Shown: piece by piece, positions 60,162-64,000 of the stretch
Position numbering within the stretch: position 1 is the first letter of the stretch
Layout: each line of letters starts with the position of its first letter
NCBI GenBank assembly: GCA_002412795.1
Contig: DHVS01000041.1
Coordinates: 53,969 to 117,968, forward strand
Length of the DNA: 64,000 nt
Reading direction: 5' to 3'
Origin: a bacterium UBP2_UBA5202
Lineage (GTDB): Bacteria > Edwardsbacteria > AC1 > EtOH8
Translations under genes and position numbers: made by a program
Notes under the pieces: generated by a model
Databases searched by the model: none
Seen by the model: only the letters and a program-made list of their open reading frames with translations
Told to the model about the DNA's origin: nothing

Positions 60162-61250
60162 TTATTTGTTTCTCCCCCGCTTGCCCTTTTCCTTCTCCTC
60201 TTCCTTGGCCGGCTCCCGGGCTTCCCTGGGGCCTTCAGACTTGCCGGCTTGGGCGATCCCCAGCTTGGCCTTGACCTCCTTGTCCAGGTCGGCCAGCAGG
60301 TCGGCGTTGGTCTTCAGCATCTCGCGCACGTTCTCCCGGCCCTGTCCCAGCCGCTCGCCCTTGAAGGAGAACCAGGTGCCGCTCTTCTCGATGATGTTGT
60401 TCTCCACCGCCAGGTCCAGCAGGTCGCCGATGTAGCTGATGCCCTGGCCGAAGATGATCTCGAACTCGGCGTTGCGGAAGGGCGAGGCCACCTTGTTCTT
60501 AAGCACCTTGACCCGCACCCGGTTGCCGATGTTTACCTCTCCCTGCTTGATGGCTTCGATCCGCCGGATGTCCATCCGCACCGAGGCGTGGAACTTTAGG
60601 GCCAGCCCGCCGGGGGTGGTCTCGGGGTTGCCGAACATCACCCCGATCTTCATCCGGATCTGGTTGATGAAGATGATGCAGGTCTTGGAGCGGTTGGCCA
60701 CCGCCGTGATCTTGCGCAAGGCCTGGGACATCAGCCGGGCCTGCAGGCCCATGTGGCTGTCGCCCATGTCGCCCTCGATCTCGGCCTTGGGCACCAACGC
60801 CGCCACCGAGTCAATGACTATCACGTCCATGGCGTTGGAGCGGATCAGGGTCTCGGTGATCTCCAAAGCCTCCTCGCCGGTGTCGGGCTGGGCCACCAGA
60901 AGATTGTCGATGTCCACCCCCAGGGCCCGGGCGTACTTGGGGTCCATGGCGTGCTCGGCGTCTATGTAGGCGGCGGTGCCGCCCAGCTTTTGGGCCTGGG
61001 CCACTATGGACAGGGCCAGGGTGGTCTTGCCCGAAGCCTCCGGGCCGTATATCTCCACTATCCTGCCCCTGGGCACACCGCCCACTCCCAGGGCCGCATC
61101 CAGCGAGATGGACCCGGTGGGGATCACCTCCACCGGAACGATCGCCGAATTGGAGCCCAGTTTCATTATCGAGCCTTTGCCGAACTGCTTTTCTATCTGG
61201 GAAAGAGCCAGATCCAAAGCCTTTGATTTTTCCGCCGCTGTGTCTGCCAT
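60162..61250 (-). CDS. recA: Recombinase RecA
   Basis: The 362-aa protein has the RecA Walker A GPEASGKTTL (about 67-76), the MAW/loop motifs (AEHAMDPKYARALG, VIDSVAALVPKAEIEG), NQIRMKIGVMFGNPETTPGG and a Lys/Glu-rich C-terminus. It is central to homologous recombination and the SOS response. A consensus promoter lies at 61313-61341 with a leader of about 55 nt. No LexA box is obvious in the promoter region. Confidence 0.98.
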   Translation of the reverse strand: MADTAAEKSKALDLALSQIEKQFGKGSIMKLGSNSAIVPVEVIPTGSISLDAALGVGGVPRGRIVEIYGPEASGKTTLALSIVAQAQKLGGTAAYIDAEHAMDPKYARALGVDIDNLLVAQPDTGEEALEITETLIRSNAMDVIVIDSVAALVPKAEIEGDMGDSHMGLQARLMSQALRKITAVANRSKTCIIFINQIRMKIGVMFGNPETTPGGLALKFHASVRMDIRRIEAIKQGEVNIGNRVRVKVLKNKVASPFRNAEFEIIFGQGISYIGDLLDLAVENNIIEKSGTWFSFKGERLGQGRENVREMLKTNADLLADLDKEVKAKLGIAQAGKSEGPREAREPAKEEEKEKGKRGRNK

Positions 61251-61312
61251 TGGTTTGTCCTCCGTGTAAACAATAATTTAATTTGTTGTTATATAAATAG
61301 TTATGGATTTTA

Positions 61313-61341
61313 ATTCTACCAATTTTTCCTCTGGTTGTCAA
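61313..61341 (-). promoter_or_regulatory. Sigma-70-type promoter of recA
   Basis: TTGACA and TAGAAT are exactly 17 nt apart on the minus strand. The -35 box lies 26 bp from the left end of GxxExxY element 3. Confidence 0.9.
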
Positions 61342-61366
61342 TTCGTATATGCACTTATTTGAATGG

Positions 61367-61804
61367 CCACAAAAAGCACAAAAAACACATAATTCAAGCC
61401 CTTTCAAAGTGCAAGTTTTTTAAATTGAACCTTTTGTGCGCCAAAATTTATGATTTAACCATGGCGATGACCTGTGGCTCTTAGATATCCGAATAGCTGT
61501 GCCATGTGTTCATCAACTATCGCTTTGCCTGCTTTCAGTTCAACAACTAGTTCTGATTCAATTATCAGGTCGGCAAAATATTCACCCAAAATCGTTCCAT
61601 CAGCATCGTAAACTTTAAGCGGGATCTGTTGTTCAACTTTTAATCCTGCTTTGCGAAAGCGGTGTGCTAAACCGTTTTCGTATACCTTTTCCAGATGACC
61701 GGATATTAAGAATGTGTGAAGGTCAAAAGCAATCTGCCTGATAGTATCGCACATCCTAAGTATTTCGTTGTCCCCCATTTTTGTGCCCTTTGTGCTTTTT
61801 GTGG
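61367..61804. mobile_element. GxxExxY element 3 with terminal inverted repeats
   Basis: CCACAAAAAGCACAAA (61367-61382) is exactly repeated in inverted orientation at 61789-61804. The 438-bp unit contains one GxxExxY gene broken by an early stop. It lies between the rnfD-like stop (61854) and the recA promoter. Repeat sequence differs from the other two elements except for the CCAC start and a purine-rich, AAA-bearing pattern. Confidence 0.7.
61404..61778 (-). pseudogene. GxxExxY-family gene with in-frame nonsense stop
   Basis: The frame starts at ATG 61776-61778 and gives GHLEKVYENGLAH (intact GxxExxY) and ADLIIESELVVELKAG, then RATGHRHG and a TAA at 61455-61457. Without that stop, the same frame continues as IINFGAQKVQFKKLAL and ends at TGA 61404-61406, the normal family C-terminus. 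TTA to TAA (Leu to stop) would explain the change. The truncated product of 107 aa keeps the predicted catalytic core, so residual function is possible. Confidence 0.85.
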
Positions 61805-61853
61805 TTAATTAAAAACTGTTAGTTTGTAATTTACCACCCAGGCCCGACAATTT

Positions 61854-62717
61854 CTAGCCTTTTGTCCTGCGGTATCCCCCGGTGAACAGACAATCCAGGA
61901 ACGGAGTGAACAGGCTGGCGGTCAGCGCCGGGAATATCAGACCCTGGTACAGCAGGCCTTTCATTGCAAACAGCGCAAAGACCGTCCCGGTCAAAAGCCC
62001 GTAGAGCGTCTGCCCCCGGCCGGTCAGCGGCGTACAGTTATTGTCAGCTGCCAGGATCCCGGACAGGAAAAGCAGGGCCTGCAACCCGGTCAGGTCGATC
62101 GTTCCCAGCGGCGGGACGCCGGTCATTTGGCTGGCCAGTGATAACACCGCACCGGCCGACAGCAATGAAAGCAGCAGGATCCTGACCTTGTAGAGCCTCC
62201 CGGTCAGCAAAAGGAGCATGCCCAGGCTGAAGATCAATGGCAGCCAGCCGGTCATGAAGTAAAAATTCCCCCTGGCCCAGCCTCCGCTGTTGACGGACCA
62301 GTGATAGACCGGAGCCAGGCCTTCCGGGGCGGCCAGCACGAACAACGCAAATGCCAGGGCCATGAAATTCACCGGAGCCAGCCGGTCCTTTTCCGAGAGC
62401 AGGACTCTGGCGCCCGAGATAACGATCCCGGCCAAAAGCGGATAATACCAATCAATTCCGGCAGGCATCAGCAGGGCTATTATGGAAGCGGTGAAAAAAG
62501 CCTCGGCCAGGTCCAGGAAATTGCGGCGCCATTTTTTTACGATCAGCGGCAGGATCACTGAGCCGGCCAGCCCGGCCAGCAGGGCATACAGGAATCCTGT
62601 CCCGAAAAGATAGAGGGCGGAGAATACCAGGGGGGCTATGGCCGCCAGCCTGCGGATATTCAACTGTTTCAGCCGATAGCGGCTGGCGATATGGGGAGGC
62701 AGGGAAACGTTCAGCAT
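61854..62717 (-). CDS. RnfD/NqrB-like membrane subunit
   Basis: The 287-aa protein has about eight to ten transmembrane helices and the C-terminal DNNCTPLTGRGQTLYGLLTG block typical of RnfD/NqrB. It would be the membrane partner of the RnfC-like protein, in an Rnf-type ferredoxin:NAD oxidoreductase or relative. The ATG overlaps the RnfC-like stop by one base (TGATG). Other Rnf subunits (A, B, E, G) are not in the window. Confidence 0.8.
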   Translation of the reverse strand: MLNVSLPPHIASRYRLKQLNIRRLAAIAPLVFSALYLFGTGFLYALLAGLAGSVILPLIVKKWRRNFLDLAEAFFTASIIALLMPAGIDWYYPLLAGIVISGARVLLSEKDRLAPVNFMALAFALFVLAAPEGLAPVYHWSVNSGGWARGNFYFMTGWLPLIFSLGMLLLLTGRLYKVRILLLSLLSAGAVLSLASQMTGVPPLGTIDLTGLQALLFLSGILAADNNCTPLTGRGQTLYGLLTGTVFALFAMKGLLYQGLIFPALTASLFTPFLDCLFTGGYRRTKG

Positions 62718-63949
62718 CACAGTTTGCCCTCCAGTATCATTTTTCCCACTTTTATCTGGTGCGACAGCAGCAGCCCGCTGGGGCAGATAAAGGTGCAAAG
62801 ACCGCATTCCAGGCAGTTCTCCGGTTTTTGCCGGACCAGTTCCTGGGTCTGTCCGTCGCGGACCAGGGGAAAGATCCTGGCCGGGGCCAGCCCCGCCGGG
62901 CAGATGGCCAGGCACTGCCCGCAGTTGATGCAGGGATGATTTTCTTTTAGCGGCGGATTACGGTAGAACATCAGCCCGGAAGTGTTCCGGTCCACCGGCA
63001 GCTGGATGCTGTAATGACAGGTCCCGCTCAGCAGGCCGCCGGCTATCATCTTCAGATTGGAGTAATCCTGGGGCCTTAAGTTTAGAGTTTCGGCGGCGCT
63101 GGCTCCGATGTAAACCTCGGCCAGGCTTTTTTTCCCCTTGGTGTCGTCGCACAGGGTGCAGAACTTGGTGGCCAGCGGCTGGCCCAGCACCACCGCCCGC
63201 CGGACGTTCAGCAGGGCCTCCATCCCGTAAATGGCCGCTGATTGGCTCCGATAGACAGTCTGCCTGATAAGTTTTCCGTTTTGCTGGGGGTATTTCGGCT
63301 CGACCTTTTCGATGGAGATGTTGACCGCGCTGGCCAACAGAGATTTAAGATCAGCAATAAGCTTTTTCATCCGCGACGAAAGCACCAGCCTGGCCCGGGT
63401 GGAGCCGTGTATCTGCATCACGATCCGCATGCCTTCGATCAATTGCTCCGGCCGTTCCTTAAGCAGCCGGACATTGGTTGAAAGCGGCGGTTCCAGGTCC
63501 AGCCCGTCGAAGATCAGATATTTCTCCAGGCCATCATTGCGCAGATCGGCCACCCCGGCCTTAAAGACCCGGCCGGCCAGCTCGGCCTGGGAAAGTTTCC
63601 AGAACCGGGGGCAGGGTTCGAAGGCCGGCTCCCGGGCGGGCTGCTCCGGCCCGGTCTCGATGAACACCGTGGTCCGGGGGAAATCGAAGGACTTGGGCCG
63701 GGCCACCAGGTCCGGGTAATCCTCTACGCTGGTTACCCTGCCGGCCAGCCCGGTGAACACCGGCAGGCCGGTATGATCAAAGCCCACCTGGGCGTTGGCC
63801 TTGAGCTGGTCGCCCTTGGCCACGACTGCCCGCCCCCCGTGCCATAATGTGATGGCCAGAGACTTGGGGGCCGTCAGGGCCTCGATCGGCTGGTCGAAGA
63901 TGAAATTATTGTGCGGCCAGGCCCGGCCACCTTTGATGCTTTTGATCAT
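62717..63949 (-). CDS. RnfC-like iron-sulfur electron-transfer subunit
   Basis: The 410-aa protein begins MIKSIKGGRAWPHNN, like the FKGG-x-HPP opening of RnfC. A biotin-like/GVP region follows, and the C-terminus has two [4Fe-4S] motifs, CINCGQCLAICP and CLECGLCTFICP. RnfC accepts electrons from NADH or ferredoxin. An in-frame TTG at 63991 and an open frame to the window edge mean a longer start is possible. It directly precedes the RnfD-like gene. Confidence 0.82.
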   Translation of the reverse strand: MIKSIKGGRAWPHNNFIFDQPIEALTAPKSLAITLWHGGRAVVAKGDQLKANAQVGFDHTGLPVFTGLAGRVTSVEDYPDLVARPKSFDFPRTTVFIETGPEQPAREPAFEPCPRFWKLSQAELAGRVFKAGVADLRNDGLEKYLIFDGLDLEPPLSTNVRLLKERPEQLIEGMRIVMQIHGSTRARLVLSSRMKKLIADLKSLLASAVNISIEKVEPKYPQQNGKLIRQTVYRSQSAAIYGMEALLNVRRAVVLGQPLATKFCTLCDDTKGKKSLAEVYIGASAAETLNLRPQDYSNLKMIAGGLLSGTCHYSIQLPVDRNTSGLMFYRNPPLKENHPCINCGQCLAICPAGLAPARIFPLVRDGQTQELVRQKPENCLECGLCTFICPSGLLLSHQIKVGKMILEGKL

Positions 63950-64000
63950 GGATTCTATATCTATTTTGACTAATGTACTGGACTTTGGCAAAATCAGGCA

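Noticed and set aside
1..64000. tRNA, rRNA, tmRNA or riboswitch genes
   Set aside because: No intergenic stretch read here shows a cloverleaf, a T-loop with CCA-side pairing or a recognisable aptamer; small RNAs could still be missed by eye.

Overview
The window looks like chromosome from a diderm (Gram-negative-type) bacterium. It has LptE, LolA, an MlaD-type MCE protein, GmhA and a beta-barrel outer-membrane protein. A PorX-like response regulator and a bacterial PcrB/GGGPS-type prenyltransferase point towards the Bacteroidetes/FCB side of the tree, probably a little-studied candidate phylum. That placement is inference; no rRNA or tRNA gene is visible. Apart from 1-5.3 kb and one gene at 8.15 kb, genes run on the minus strand in tight operons with 4-25 bp overlaps. 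TTG start codons are common.

Layout. 0-5.3 kb (+): PAP2 phosphatase, MlaD, RadA, GNAT, IspD, IspF, DedA, ending in a strong terminator. 5.4-9 kb: HU, PriA and an NHL-repeat protein. 9-15.3 kb (-): one long operon of histidine kinase, PorX-like regulator, TsaE, TsaB, RimI, RlmD and LptE. 15.4-27.3 kb (-): PurD, a periplasmic solute-binding protein, a 10-PAS/GAF/HD-GYP sensor and a 7-GAF/GGDEF sensor, which together look like a cyclic-di-GMP control unit. 27.5-30.2 kb: MutL and MiaA. 30.2-35.5 kb is an accessory island: repeats, small membrane proteins, a basic repeat-associated protein, a 17-unit 21-bp minisatellite, an AT-rich restriction-modification pair, and a retropepsin-like protease with a small partner. 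35.5-43 kb: PepP/PepQ, EF-P, PilT, ComB-like, FtsK, LolA and YajQ. 43-52.8 kb: TPR protein, MtnA, Maf, TsaD, YbbR, GmhA, RfbD, RfbA and PcrB. 52.9-61.3 kb: a 57-aa ferredoxin, AlaS, a RAYT transposase, HlyIII, a beta-barrel protein, RecX, a tautomerase, a PP-loop enzyme and RecA. 61.8-64 kb: RnfD-like and RnfC-like proteins.

The most unusual feature is a family of small intergenic elements bounded by inverted repeats that begin CCAC or CCGC. Three of them (41.5, 51.5 and 61.4 kb) each carry one GxxExxY-family (PD-(D/E)XK-like) gene. Each has its own near-perfect 16-18 bp terminal inverted repeat, different in sequence from the others. One gene looks intact, one lacks a canonical start codon, and one has a single in-frame stop just before its conserved C-terminus. 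Several gene-less relatives (0.7, 3.1, 27.4 and 30.2-30.7 kb) have the same type of ends.
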